From: Exiguobacterium chiriqhucha RW-2
Lineage (GTDB): Bacteria > Bacillota > Bacilli > Exiguobacteriales > Exiguobacteriaceae
Reading direction: 5' to 3'
Assembly (NCBI RefSeq): GCF_000416965.1
Contig: NZ_ATCL01000021.1
Span: 1 to 64,000, forward strand
DNA length: 64,000 nucleotides
The position numbers and the translations under genes are program-made. The notes beneath the pieces are model-generated. The model was not told where the DNA came from. It made no database searches and was given only the letters and a program-made list of their open reading frames with translations. This document shows positions 17,372 to 26,542 of the stretch, one piece after another; positions within the stretch are counted from its first letter, which is position 1, and each line of letters starts with the position of its first letter.

Positions 17372-18091
17372 ATGTCCGAGCTTCTCACGAGCATGCTTAA
17401 CGGTATGATGATTTCATTGGTCAGTCTATTCGGTCCTCTGTTCCTGGTGATGAGCGGTATATTGTATACGAAGGTCAAGCGTTATAAACGGAGCCGCTAT
17501 TTCGCCCAGACCGGACACAGCTATTTCAAAGTCGTTCAAGACACCGGCTTATACGGCGAATATTTATGTGTCGCCGCCATCGAGGAGCGCGTCCCGAATC
17601 CCTTCATCTTGACGAATCTATATTTGCCCCATCCAAAAAATCGAGAGCGTACGACTGAAATCGATGTGGTGTTCATCAACCAGAGCGGTGTCCACGTGAT
17701 TGAGTCGAAAAATTATAGCGGCTGGATTTTTGGACATGAACAAGAACGGCATTGGACCCAATCGATGCCGAACCGAAAGAAGTTCCGGTTTTTCAATCCG
17801 ATCAAACAAAATGAGTTACATATGAAAGCGATGGAACAAACGCTTGCTGTGGAGCGGAGTCTATTACACTCTTGGATCGTCTTCAGCGACCGGTCGACCT
17901 TGAAACGCATCGACGTGGCGGACGTTCCCGTGTTGAACCGGAAGACATGGAAACAACAGATTGCCTTGCCAGGTGAGGCCCGGTTGACGTTGGCGGAACA
18001 GACGGCCATCTACGAGCACCTGCTCCAATTCGCATCTGCTGACGAAGCCGTCAAGGAAGCCCATATCGCCGCCAAGCAACGGGTGACGTGA
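17372..18091 (+). CDS. NERD-domain membrane protein
   Basis: 239 residues. A hydrophobic helix spans about residues 9-32, then comes a NERD (nuclease-related) domain with LYGEYLC, TEIDVVFINQSGVHVIESKN and WIFG. The E-x(n)-D-x(n)-ExK arrangement in these motifs matches PD-(D/E)xK nuclease active sites. AAAGGAGG precedes the ATG. Such proteins are common in Bacillales; a role in DNA/RNA processing is proposed but unproven. Confidence 0.87.
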   Translation: MSELLTSMLNGMMISLVSLFGPLFLVMSGILYTKVKRYKRSRYFAQTGHSYFKVVQDTGLYGEYLCVAAIEERVPNPFILTNLYLPHPKNRERTTEIDVVFINQSGVHVIESKNYSGWIFGHEQERHWTQSMPNRKKFRFFNPIKQNELHMKAMEQTLAVERSLLHSWIVFSDRSTLKRIDVADVPVLNRKTWKQQIALPGEARLTLAEQTAIYEHLLQFASADEAVKEAHIAAKQRVT

Positions 18092-18106
18092 TGGGCTGTC
18101 CCATCC

Positions 18107-18142
18107 AAAAAAGTCCCGCTCACGGTGAGCGGGACTCCTTTT
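18107..18142. terminator. Bidirectional terminator, NERD gene / potD
   Basis: AGTCCCGCTCAC and GTGAGCGGGACT form a 12-bp stem with A-rich and T-rich flanks between the converging genes. Confidence 0.87.
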
Positions 18143-19211
18143 ATTTACTCTGCATTTTAAAGCGCAAGTATAGTTCGTTGTAGTACGCGTTCATGCGTTT
18201 GCCTAAGTTCTCATACACTTCGAGCTCATCCGTCACTTCTTTTGTCGGATAAAAACGTTCGTCTGACGTCACTTCTTCATCTAAAAATTCAAGTGCCGCT
18301 TCGTTCGGTGTCGAATATCCGACATAATCGGTGTTTCGGGCCGCGATTTCCGCGTCAAGCATAAAGTCGATGAACTGGTGCGCGCCTTCGATGTTTTTCG
18401 ATGTGTTCGGAATGACGAGGTTGTCGAACCAGAGATTCGTCCCTTCTTCCGGGATGACGTACGTCAGTTCTTCGTTCTCGTACATGATTTCGGAGGCGTC
18501 ACCTGACCAGACGACGGCCGCGGCCGCTTCGCGATTGGCCATGAGCATCTTGATTTCATCGCCGACGATCGCTTTAATGTTCGGCCAGAGCGTCTCGAGC
18601 TTCTTCTCCGCTTCGAGCAACTCATCTTTGTCCGTCGTGTTGAGCGAGTAACCGAGTGAGTTCAGACCGAAGCCCATCACTTCACGAGTCCCGTCTGCAA
18701 GCAAGATGTCATTCTCGAGCGGCATGTCCCATAGGTCGTTCCACGACGTAATCTCACCGTCGACGAGTTCAGGGTTATACACGATGCCGACCGTCCCCCA
18801 GAAGTAAGGGACCGAGTACGTGTTGCCCGGGTCGAACGACTTGTCGAGGAAACGTGGGTCAATGTTATCGAAGTTCTCGAGCTTGTCATAATCGATCGGC
18901 AAGAGCAGGTCTTCTTCAATCATTTTACTGATGGCGTAATCCGATGGGACAGCGATGTCGAACGCCGTACCGCCTTGCTCGATTTTCGTGAGCATCGCCT
19001 CGTTCGAGTCGAACGTCTGATAGATGACTTTCAAGCCCGTCTCTTCCTCGAACTCTCCAATCAAGTCTTCATCGATATAATCGCCCCAGTTGTAGACGAC
19101 GAGCGTGTTATCGCCGCCGAACCCTTGCGCCATATTGATTTGATACACCCAGAGCAAGAGGCCGAAACTGACGACGACCGGTACCGTCAACATGATGACC
19201 AATTTTTTCAT
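18141..19211 (-). CDS. potD: Spermidine/putrescine-binding protein PotD
   Basis: 356 residues of the family-1/8 solute-binding type. VVYNWGDYIDEDLIGEFEEETG and the FDIAVPSDYAISKM segment are characteristic of PotD. The N-terminus has one hydrophobic helix (about 4-24) but no cysteine and hence no lipobox, unlike many Gram-positive PotD lipoproteins; it is probably kept as a signal anchor or secreted. The gene overlaps potC by 4 bases and is last in the pot operon. Confidence 0.93.
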   Translation of the reverse strand: MKKLVIMLTVPVVVSFGLLLWVYQINMAQGFGGDNTLVVYNWGDYIDEDLIGEFEEETGLKVIYQTFDSNEAMLTKIEQGGTAFDIAVPSDYAISKMIEEDLLLPIDYDKLENFDNIDPRFLDKSFDPGNTYSVPYFWGTVGIVYNPELVDGEITSWNDLWDMPLENDILLADGTREVMGFGLNSLGYSLNTTDKDELLEAEKKLETLWPNIKAIVGDEIKMLMANREAAAAVVWSGDASEIMYENEELTYVIPEEGTNLWFDNLVIPNTSKNIEGAHQFIDFMLDAEIAARNTDYVGYSTPNEAALEFLDEEVTSDERFYPTKEVTDELEVYENLGKRMNAYYNELYLRFKMQSK

Positions 19212-20008
19212 CGTCTTACCTCCTTCGCTTTACCACCGCGTTGGGCGAGCACATAATACCCAAGGACGAGAATGAGTGTGAACAAGAACAAGATGGCTGA
19301 CAAGGCGTTAATCTCGAGCGAGATGCCTTGACGGGCGCGTGAGTAGACTTCAACGGCAAGTGTCGTGAAGCCGTTTCCGGTCACGAAGAACGTGACGGCA
19401 AAGTCATCGAGCGAATACGTGAGTGCCGTGAAGAACCCGGCAAAGATACCCGGTGTGATGTACGGCAAGATGACTTTCGTCAAGACGTCCCACGTACTTG
19501 CCCCAAGGTCACGCGACGCATCGATGAGCGTCGGACTCATCTCTTGCAGCTTCGGCAAGACCAAGATGACGACAATCGGTACCGAGAAGGCGATGTGCGC
19601 CAATAGCACCGAGTAAAAGCCGAGCTGAATCCCGAGCATCGTGAACAAGATGAGGAACGACGCCCCGATGATGACGTCCGGGCTGACGATCAACACGTTG
19701 TTGAGTGATAAGAGTGACGTCTTCGTGAAGCGTTGTCGCGCCGTATAGATAGCGAGCGCCCCGATGACGCCGAGCACGGTTGAAATCGTCGCCGACAGCA
19801 AGGCGATGACAATCGTGTTCAAGACGATAACGAGCAGGCGCGTGTCGGTAAAGAGCGACTTGTACCAATCGAGCGTAAAGCCTTCAAAGTTACTCATCGT
19901 CCCGCCACTGTTGAACGAGTAGACGACCAAATAGAGAATCGGTGCATAGAGGATGAAGAACACCGCCATCAAATAGAGGTTGGCTAATTTAAATTTTTTC
20001 GGTTTCAT
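19208..20008 (-). CDS. potC: Spermidine/putrescine ABC permease PotC
   Basis: 266 residues, six predicted helices, with the permease EAA loop [20 protein letters not shown] that contacts PotA. Start overlaps the potB stop by 4 bases, showing tight coupling. Together with PotB it forms the membrane channel. Confidence 0.94.
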   Translation of the reverse strand: MKPKKFKLANLYLMAVFFILYAPILYLVVYSFNSGGTMSNFEGFTLDWYKSLFTDTRLLVIVLNTIVIALLSATISTVLGVIGALAIYTARQRFTKTSLLSLNNVLIVSPDVIIGASFLILFTMLGIQLGFYSVLLAHIAFSVPIVVILVLPKLQEMSPTLIDASRDLGASTWDVLTKVILPYITPGIFAGFFTALTYSLDDFAVTFFVTGNGFTTLAVEVYSRARQGISLEINALSAILFLFTLILVLGYYVLAQRGGKAKEVRR

Positions 20009-20826
20009 CGACGCACCGCTCCTTTCGCGCCCCAGTCACGTGTGATGACCATGACGAGGACCATCGCCAAAATCAAGAACACGGCAATCGTCGAGCCCAT
20101 GCCCCAGTTTTGCGTGACGAGGAATTGTTGTTCAATCGCCGTCCCGAGCGTGATGACACGGTTCCCAGCAATCAGTCGAGTGATCATGAAGAGCGACAAC
20201 GCCGGGATGAAGACGATTTGAATCCCTGACTTCACACCGTCGAGCGTGAGCGGGAAGATGACCCGGCGGAACGTCGTCCAGTTCGAGGCCCCGAGGTCGC
20301 GCGACGCATAGACGAGCGACGGCGGGAGCTTCTCGATGGCGTTATAAATCGGCAAAATCATGAACGGGATGAAGATGTAAACTGACACGAACACGAAACT
20401 GAAGTCCGTAAACAAAATCTGTCGTGTCCCGATGCCGATCGCCTCTAAAAACTGGTTCGTGATGCCGTATGTCCCGAAAATGCCGAGGAACGCATAGGCT
20501 TTGAGCAATAGGTTGATCCATGATGGCAAAATGATGAGCAAAAGCCAAAGTTGCTTATGCTTTGTCTTCGTCAATAAATAGGCGGTCGGGTACCCGATCA
20601 AAAGCGAGAAGAACGTAATCAAGAACGCATACCAGAAAGAAGATAACGTCATCGTCAAATACGTCGACGTGAAGAACATCTGATAGTTCTCTAAACTCAA
20701 GTTCCCTTCGATATCAAAAAACGAGTAGTAGACGACGAGCAGGAGCGGCGCGATGACGAACAGCGCAATCCATAACCAGTAGGTCGTCAAATAGACCGTC
20801 TTCGCGGTTTGACTAGTTTGATTCAT
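20005..20826 (-). CDS. potB: Spermidine/putrescine ABC permease PotB
   Basis: 273 residues, six helices, EAA loop [20 protein letters not shown]. The ATG at 20826 has GAGGAGG 6-7 bases upstream and overlaps the end of potA by 14 bases. An in-frame start at 20841 is less likely because it precedes that ribosome site. Confidence 0.94.
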   Translation of the reverse strand: MNQTSQTAKTVYLTTYWLWIALFVIAPLLLVVYYSFFDIEGNLSLENYQMFFTSTYLTMTLSSFWYAFLITFFSLLIGYPTAYLLTKTKHKQLWLLLIILPSWINLLLKAYAFLGIFGTYGITNQFLEAIGIGTRQILFTDFSFVFVSVYIFIPFMILPIYNAIEKLPPSLVYASRDLGASNWTTFRRVIFPLTLDGVKSGIQIVFIPALSLFMITRLIAGNRVITLGTAIEQQFLVTQNWGMGSTIAVFLILAMVLVMVITRDWGAKGAVRR

Positions 20827-21919
20827 GAGCGACCTCCTCATAGGACTCGAGACGACGGTCGAACTCTTCCTCCGTCTCTCCTAAGCGCATGACGTGAATC
20901 GCCTCATCATCGAACGTGAGGCCGATTTTCGAACCGACGACCGATTTTTTCGTCGAATGAACGAGCCATTCGTTGCCCTCTTGGTCATAGCAGCAAATCT
21001 CATAGTGAACGCCTCGGAACAGTTGCGAGTCGACGTCGACGACAAGTTTCGCAGATTCGACCGATGTCATCTCTAAATCTTCCGGACGGATGATGACCTC
21101 GACTTTCTCGTTGCGATCAAACCCTTGGTCGACGCAATCGAATGTCTTCCCGGCGAACGTGACGACGTTGTCTTCTGGCATGACGCCCGGTACGATGTTC
21201 GACTCCCCGATGAAATCGGCGACGAAACGGTTGATCGGCTCATCGTAAATATCAGTCGGTGTCCCGCTTTGTACAATTTTCCCGTTATTCATGACGAAAA
21301 TCTCATCCGACATCGCGAGCGCTTCTTCTTGGTCATGCGTGACAAAGATGAACGTGATGCCGAGACGCTGTTGCAATTCGCGGAGCTCATATTGCATCTC
21401 GGTCCGGAGTTTCAAATCGAGCGCCGAGAGCGGTTCATCAAGCAAGATGACTTCCGGTTCGTTGACGATGGCACGGGCGATGGCGACACGTTGGCGCTGC
21501 CCGCCTGACATCTCATCGATTTCACGTGACTCATACCCTTTCAAGTTGACGAATTTGAGCGCCTGTTCGACTTTCGTCTTCACGTCCGCTTCTTTCATCT
21601 TCTTGATGCGCAGACCGAACGCGACGTTCTCGAACACGTTCAAGTGCGGGAAGAGCGCATAATCTTGGAACACGGTGTTCACTTGACGTTTGTTCGCCGG
21701 GACGTCGTTGATGCGTTTCCCGTCGAACTGGATATCGCCTGCTGACGCATCCGTGAAGCCGGCGATCAAACGTAAAATCGTCGTCTTCCCACATCCAGAT
21801 GGCCCGAGCAACGTGTAGAACTTCCCTTTCTCAATCTCGAAGCTGATGTTTTCTAAGACGACGGTGTCATCGTAACGCTTCGACACATTGTCAAAGCGAA
21901 TAATCGTTTCTGGGTTCAT
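20813..21919 (-). CDS. potA: Spermidine/putrescine ABC ATPase PotA
   Basis: 368 residues: ATPase domain with Walker [10 protein letters not shown], signature MSGGQRQR and Walker [13 protein letters not shown], followed by a TOBE-type regulatory domain (about 240-368). It powers polyamine import through PotBC. GGGAGG precedes the ATG. It starts 13 bases after the stop of the regulator gene. Confidence 0.95.
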   Translation of the reverse strand: MNPETIIRFDNVSKRYDDTVVLENISFEIEKGKFYTLLGPSGCGKTTILRLIAGFTDASAGDIQFDGKRINDVPANKRQVNTVFQDYALFPHLNVFENVAFGLRIKKMKEADVKTKVEQALKFVNLKGYESREIDEMSGGQRQRVAIARAIVNEPEVILLDEPLSALDLKLRTEMQYELRELQQRLGITFIFVTHDQEEALAMSDEIFVMNNGKIVQSGTPTDIYDEPINRFVADFIGESNIVPGVMPEDNVVTFAGKTFDCVDQGFDRNEKVEVIIRPEDLEMTSVESAKLVVDVDSQLFRGVHYEICCYDQEGNEWLVHSTKKSVVGSKIGLTFDDEAIHVMRLGETEEEFDRRLESYEEVAHESN

Positions 21920-21932
21920 TTCAGTTCCTCCC

Positions 21933-22472
21933 TTATAAATATGAATGGGTCGCGACGATTAAACATTCACTCTCGCCGTCGTAGTCATTGACGAGTTGAT
22001 GCGAATCGGAGGCGACGTAATAGAGTGTTTCTCCGGTCTTGGCGAAGTACGTATGATTGCCAAGTTTTAGCGCGATGTGCCCCGATAGGACATAGACAAA
22101 CGTCTCCGATCGCGACGGCTCATATCGTTTGAACTCGCCCTGCTTCGAGAACGTTAGTAAAATGGGTTCCATCTCTTTTTCGTTCGATTCCGGGATGAGC
22201 CATTCAGTCCGATATTTCCGCTCCTCGTCGACGTAGACGGTCCGATCGTCCTCGGTATAGATCACTTTTTGATTCACATCTTCATCAAAAAACTCTTTCG
22301 GCGAACATCCGAGCACTTCCAACAAGTCGAATAGCGTCTCAAGCGAAGGTGAACTCAAATCACGCTCGATTTGAGAAATGTAGCCTTTACTCAAATCCGT
22401 GCGCTCGGCCAACTCTTCTTGCGTCAGCCCTTTCTTGACGCGGAGCCGCTTGATTTTTTGACCGACTTCCAA
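21933..22472 (-). CDS. XRE-cupin regulator of the pot operon
   Basis: 179 residues. An XRE helix-turn-helix (about 5-60; [20 protein letters not shown]) is joined to a cupin domain (about 110-175; [13 protein letters not shown]...). This is the PuuR-like layout of regulators that sense polyamines or related amines. It is the first gene of the pot operon, so it probably autoregulates polyamine uptake. The start is TTG at 22472 with AGGAGGG about 8 bases upstream. Confidence 0.88.
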   Translation of the reverse strand: MEVGQKIKRLRVKKGLTQEELAERTDLSKGYISQIERDLSSPSLETLFDLLEVLGCSPKEFFDEDVNQKVIYTEDDRTVYVDEERKYRTEWLIPESNEKEMEPILLTFSKQGEFKRYEPSRSETFVYVLSGHIALKLGNHTYFAKTGETLYYVASDSHQLVNDYDGESECLIVATHSYL

Positions 22473-22504
22473 GTCACAATCCCTCCTTTCAGCTTTGATT
22501 CAAG

Positions 22505-22530
22505 TTTAGTGAAAGATGATTCCAACTAAA
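22505..22530. promoter_or_regulatory. Inverted repeat in the pot operon leader, possible operator
   Basis: TTTAGT (22505-22510) and ACTAAA (22525-22530) with a 14-base spacer lie between the promoter and the regulator start. The surrounding AAAG copies make it weakly symmetrical. Binding by the XRE-cupin protein is a guess from position. Confidence 0.3.
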
Positions 22531-22577
22531 GAAAGTTTATAAATACTTAACTACAAAGCGAACTAATAGCGACCTTT

Positions 22578-22605
22578 ATTATAACGGATTGTGTGCAGTT
22601 TGCAA
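22578..22605 (-). promoter_or_regulatory. Promoter of the regulator-potABCD operon
   Basis: Minus strand TTGCAA (22600-22605) and TATAAT (22578-22583) separated by 16 bases. This leaves a leader of about 100 bases before the regulator start. Confidence 0.65.
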
Positions 22606-22606
22606 G

Positions 22607-22639
22607 TAAAAAATCACGCCGATTTCCGGCGTGATTTTT
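22607..22639 (-). terminator. Intrinsic terminator after yfhJ
   Basis: AAAATCACGCCG and CGGCGTGATTTTT form a stem at the yfhJ stop; on the minus strand it ends in a T run. It abuts the pot promoter. Confidence 0.85.
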
Positions 22640-22907
22640 AATGGATGTCGCGCTTAGACATCAAATGTTTGAACTTCTCATTTTTTGTTTGAAACAGGTG
22701 GAGCTGGGGGCCGTACGCATCGATTTGTTGCACGACATATTGGAACGATTTTGCTTCCCCAGGATACGGTTCGCCGGCACGGGCGAGCGTCGTCTCAAAA
22801 TCCTCCCACAGCACTTCAACCCACGTCAACGCCTCAAGCTCGCTCAAGACATCGTTTTTCTGTTTCAAGATTTCGGCCAAGCGCTCGTATTGTTCGGTCC
22901 GGTTCAT
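22638..22907 (-). CDS. yfhJ: YfhJ family protein
   Basis: 89 residues, mainly helical, with the WVEVLWEDFETTLARAG block that marks the YfhJ family. It overlaps yfhH by 4 bases. In B. subtilis yfhH and yfhJ are also close neighbours downstream of recX. Function unknown. Confidence 0.8.
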   Translation of the reverse strand: MNRTEQYERLAEILKQKNDVLSELEALTWVEVLWEDFETTLARAGEPYPGEAKSFQYVVQQIDAYGPQLHLFQTKNEKFKHLMSKRDIH

Positions 22908-23227
22908 GCTTTCACCTCCGACAACTCCGAGAGCGGAATCGCATGTTCAGCCGTCTCCCCTTCAAACGTCCCCCAGCCCATGACACCGTTCACGAACTTC
23001 AAGCGGAACGGGCGCTCGTTATAGTTGACGATATACGTCGCCCCCGGCTTGAACGATTTCGGGTCAATCAAATAACTCTCGGCAATCGCGATCCGTCGCA
23101 AGACGACCTCAATCTCACTGACCATGCCCATCTGTTCGGCTTTCCGCTTCCGTTCATGGAGCGCTCGAATTTCTTGTTCAAGCTCATATTTTGATAAATC
23201 GCTTAATCGTTTTTCCATTTCGCTCAC
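22904..23227 (-). CDS. yfhH: YfhH (DUF1811) family protein
   Basis: 107 residues: an N-terminal coiled helix pair (about 1-55, LSDLSKYELEQEIRALHERK) and a C-terminal small beta barrel (YIVNYNERPFRLKFVNGVMGWG). This is the DUF1811/YfhH layout. AGAGAGGTGAGC-type ribosome site precedes the ATG. Function unknown. Confidence 0.88.
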   Translation of the reverse strand: MSEMEKRLSDLSKYELEQEIRALHERKRKAEQMGMVSEIEVVLRRIAIAESYLIDPKSFKPGATYIVNYNERPFRLKFVNGVMGWGTFEGETAEHAIPLSELSEVKA

Positions 23228-23261
23228 CTCTCTTGTAGCGTATCAGATTTTTCGTGGAAAA

Positions 23262-23298
23262 GAAAAAGGCGAAACTGAAACGATGTTCAGTTCGCCTT
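23262..23298 (-). terminator. Intrinsic terminator after rtcB
   Basis: Minus strand GGCGAACTGAA and TTCAGTTTCGCC pair with a one-base bulge and are followed by TTTTTCTTTT. The hairpin begins over the rtcB stop codon and ends the bmrCD-rtcB transcript. Confidence 0.75.
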
Positions 23299-24465
23299 GA
23301 AGTTGTAGAGCGGTTTGATGATTTGATTGATGGTGACGGCCGGCTCGATATAACGGACGATTTCCTTCATCGACTTATAGACGAACGGTGACTCGTCAAT
23401 CGTCGATGGTCGGACCGAACTTGACCAGACATCTGCCATCGACTTTTTAAATTCGTTGAAGTCGACGCGTTTTCGCGCGGCCGAGCGTGACATGACGCGA
23501 CCGGCGCCGTGTGGTCCCGAGAAGTTCCAGTCGGGGTTGCCCTTGCCAGTACAGATGAGCGAGCCGTCGCGCATGTTCATCGGAATGATGACCCGCTCGC
23601 CGTCCCGCGCCGAGATGGCCCCTTTTCGAAGCATCATCGCGTCGTGATCGATGTAGTTGTGGACCGTATCGAATTGATCGACGACGTTCCAGTTCATCGC
23701 CTCGACGATGACGTCGGTCATGGCGAGACGGTTGGCGGCCGCATATTGCTGTGCGATGCGCACGTCGTGCATGTAATCTTCCATCGCTTCCCCTTCGACG
23801 TAGGCGAGGTCGCGGAAACGTTTCCGTGCCTCGCGCTCCGTCTCGAGATAGGCCGAGATGTCCTGCTGCCGCCTCGTTGCCTTCATCCGTTCAATCTCGT
23901 CCCGAATGTCGACCGTGTTCATCATGTGCTCGACCGCCAACTGTTGATAATGGTCAGCGATTTGGACACCGAGGTGGCGTGAGCCGGAGTGGATGACGAG
24001 AAACGTGCGTCCGGCTTCGTCCCGGTTCACTTCGATGAAATGATTGCCCGAGCCGAGCGTGCCGACTGAGCGGAGTGCCCGGTCCAGCTTATACGGCGCC
24101 CGCACGTCCTCGAGCGGGAGCTCAGAGGCGTACGGGTGTGCTGTATCCCGGATGCTCATCCCGCTCGGTACGTATTGATGGATGACGTCATCGAGCCGTT
24201 GAAAGTCGATTCGCTTCACCTTGATTTCCGTGCAGAGCATGCCACACCCGAGGTCGACGCCGACGAGGTTCGGTACGACCTTGTCGTGAATCGTCATCGT
24301 CGTCCCGACGACCGACCCTTTGCCGGCATGCATGTCCGGCATGATTCGAATCGAGGCGCCTTGCGTGAACGGTTGGTCGACAAGCGTTTGGATTTGGGCC
24401 CGCGTCGTATCGTCAATCCGTTCATTGAATACTTTGGCCCGGTTATGCTTTCCGATAATCTCCAT
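23287..24465 (-). CDS. rtcB: RtcB-family RNA-splicing ligase
   Basis: 392 residues. The Mn-binding motifs are present: DMHAGKG, VGVDLGCGM (metal cysteine), GSGNHFIE, HSGSRHLG and the HNYIDH region. The GTP-attacking histidine lies in GPHGAGRVMSR. RtcB joins 2',3'-cyclic phosphate or 3'-phosphate ends to 5'-OH ends in tRNA, rRNA or mRNA repair. The ribosome site GAGGAGG overlaps the bmrD stop codon and leaves 4 bases before the ATG, so rtcB is translationally linked to the exporter operon. No archease gene is seen nearby. Confidence 0.94.
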   Translation of the reverse strand: MEIIGKHNRAKVFNERIDDTTRAQIQTLVDQPFTQGASIRIMPDMHAGKGSVVGTTMTIHDKVVPNLVGVDLGCGMLCTEIKVKRIDFQRLDDVIHQYVPSGMSIRDTAHPYASELPLEDVRAPYKLDRALRSVGTLGSGNHFIEVNRDEAGRTFLVIHSGSRHLGVQIADHYQQLAVEHMMNTVDIRDEIERMKATRRQQDISAYLETEREARKRFRDLAYVEGEAMEDYMHDVRIAQQYAAANRLAMTDVIVEAMNWNVVDQFDTVHNYIDHDAMMLRKGAISARDGERVIIPMNMRDGSLICTGKGNPDWNFSGPHGAGRVMSRSAARKRVDFNEFKKSMADVWSSSVRPSTIDESPFVYKSMKEIVRYIEPAVTINQIIKPLYNFKAN

Positions 24466-24474
24466 AAGACCTCC

Positions 24475-26520
24475 TCAACTGATGGCTTGTTGTTTACTTT
24501 GCAGCTCATGCATCCGGGCGTAAACGCCGCCTGCCGCGATGAGCGACTGATGGTTGCCCCGCTCAATGATGTGACCGTGGTCGAGGACGAGGATTTGGTC
24601 CGCTTCCCGAATCGTCGAGAGACGGTGCGCGATGACGAACGTCGTCCGTCCGTACGTGAGCGTTTTGAGCGCTTCTTGGATGAGCGCTTCCGTCTCTGAA
24701 TCGACGCTTGCCGTCGCTTCGTCTAAGACGAGGATGGCCGGGTCGAAGACGAGGGCGCGGGCGAAGCTGATCAACTGGCGCTCTCCGCTCGAGAGCGAGG
24801 CGCCGCGTTCGATGACCGGCTCGTCTAGCCCGTGTGGCAACTGTTTGACGAAACGATCGGCTCCGACCGCCGTCAATGCGCGCCATACGCGGTCGTCCAA
24901 AATCGTCTCATCGCCGAGCGTCACGTTCGTCCGAATCGAGCCTGTGAACAAGAACGGGTCTTGAAGCACGATGCCGAGATGGGCCCGGACGGCTTGGGTC
25001 GGTAGTTTCGTCACGTCCATACCGTCAATGTTGAGCGTTCCTTCTGACGGGTCATAGAAGCGCATGAGCAAGTTCATGATCGAACTCTTACCGCTGCCGG
25101 TATGTCCGACGAGCGCCACCGTCTCACCTGGTGCCGCATGGATATCGATGTGTTGGAGTACCGGTTTCCCGGCTTCATAGCTGAACGACACATCGTCGAA
25201 CACGACCTCACCTTTAAAGCGAGCGATTCGTTCCGCCGACACGTCTTCCCCTTTCTCGTCAAGCAACTGGAACATCCGGTCTGCCGAGACGAGTGCCTGT
25301 TGGAGCGGAGACAGCTGGTTCATGATTTGCGTCACCGGCTCGAAAATCCGTGACACGTAATCGATATAGGCGTACAAAATCCCGAGCGTGAGCACGCTCC
25401 CCGTTCCGAGCGTCTGCGCACCGACGACCCAGATGAGTAAGGCGAGTGCCATGTTGCGGAAGAAGTTGACCAAGTTGTGCGACATGAGTGCATCCAGTTT
25501 GAGCAGCTTCCGTCTTGTTTGGAAGTTGTCACTGTTTTTCTCGTTGAACTCGTCATAGACGAGATCTTCTTTGACGTACGACTGAATGATCGGCATCGTT
25601 TGGATGCTCTCATTCAATTGGGCGTTCATATCCGCGACGAGGGCGCGGACACGAAAGTTGTTCCGGGTCGACAGGCGTTGGAACAATTTAATCCAAACGA
25701 TGACGACCGGGATGATGATGAGCGAGACGAGACCGAGGCGCACGTCCAAGAAGAACATGGCGATCAAGACTCCGATCATCATGACGACGCTTTGGAAAAC
25801 ACGTGCGAGGACGCCCAAATATAGGTCGCGAATCGTCTCGGTGTCGTTCGTGACCCGGCTGACGATTTTCCCGATTGGTGTCTGGTCGAAGTAACGGACC
25901 GGAATCGTCTGCAAATGCCGCATGACGTCAAGGCGCATCGTTTTGACGATGTTATGGGCCGAGCGTTGGAGAAGCATCTGTTGCCCCCAGTTCAACCCTG
26001 CCGCGATAAGAAGCAAGACGACGTACAGACCAGACAGCAACAGCACGGCCCGCAAATCCGTCTCGTAAAAACGGAAGACGTCGGTCGACGAGAGCGGCAC
26101 GATGTTGTCATACGTCGCCGTCTCTTCGCTTCGCGTGATGGTGAGCACGTCATCTTCGACCTCACGGACGCCACCACTAATGACGGCGTCAGGGACGAGA
26201 TAATAGCCGTCTGTCGTCTGCACAATCGAGACGGGACGGACGACCGTCTCTCCGTCAATCCTCGTCTCTTTTTCATAGGAGTTTCCGTCAAAAGCGACAC
26301 TCCCGCCTGACTCGACTTGTACCCAATCCCGCTCAATGGCGACAATGTGGTCGTCGATGATGATTTTGGCGATGTACGGTCCGGCCAATTCGGCGCCGAC
26401 CGCTAAAAATAGTAAGGTCAAACCGAGGAAAATCGAGCGTCTCACTTGTTTGGCATAGCCGACGAGTGAACGGATCGTTTTCTTCCTGCGGACTGGATCT
26501 AATTCATATTGATCGATCAT
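24475..26520 (-). CDS. bmrD: Heterodimeric ABC multidrug exporter, BmrD-like subunit
   Basis: 681 residues. A large extracellular insert (about residues 60-145) separates the first two helices, as in BmrD/YheH. The ATPase domain has Walker A GHTGSGKSS, Walker B AILVLDEATASVD with the catalytic glutamate, but a non-canonical signature LSSGERQ in place of LSGGQ. Paired with the partner's Asp-type Walker B, this gives one degenerate and one consensus ATP site, the pattern of heterodimeric exporters. Start 26520 is set by GGGGGAATC about 5 bases upstream. Lies 22 bases after bmrC. Confidence 0.9.
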   Translation of the reverse strand: MIDQYELDPVRRKKTIRSLVGYAKQVRRSIFLGLTLLFLAVGAELAGPYIAKIIIDDHIVAIERDWVQVESGGSVAFDGNSYEKETRIDGETVVRPVSIVQTTDGYYLVPDAVISGGVREVEDDVLTITRSEETATYDNIVPLSSTDVFRFYETDLRAVLLLSGLYVVLLLIAAGLNWGQQMLLQRSAHNIVKTMRLDVMRHLQTIPVRYFDQTPIGKIVSRVTNDTETIRDLYLGVLARVFQSVVMMIGVLIAMFFLDVRLGLVSLIIIPVVIVWIKLFQRLSTRNNFRVRALVADMNAQLNESIQTMPIIQSYVKEDLVYDEFNEKNSDNFQTRRKLLKLDALMSHNLVNFFRNMALALLIWVVGAQTLGTGSVLTLGILYAYIDYVSRIFEPVTQIMNQLSPLQQALVSADRMFQLLDEKGEDVSAERIARFKGEVVFDDVSFSYEAGKPVLQHIDIHAAPGETVALVGHTGSGKSSIMNLLMRFYDPSEGTLNIDGMDVTKLPTQAVRAHLGIVLQDPFLFTGSIRTNVTLGDETILDDRVWRALTAVGADRFVKQLPHGLDEPVIERGASLSSGERQLISFARALVFDPAILVLDEATASVDSETEALIQEALKTLTYGRTTFVIAHRLSTIREADQILVLDHGHIIERGNHQSLIAAGGVYARMHELQSKQQAIS

Positions 26521-26542
26521 GAGAGATTCCCCCTTTCCCGGA

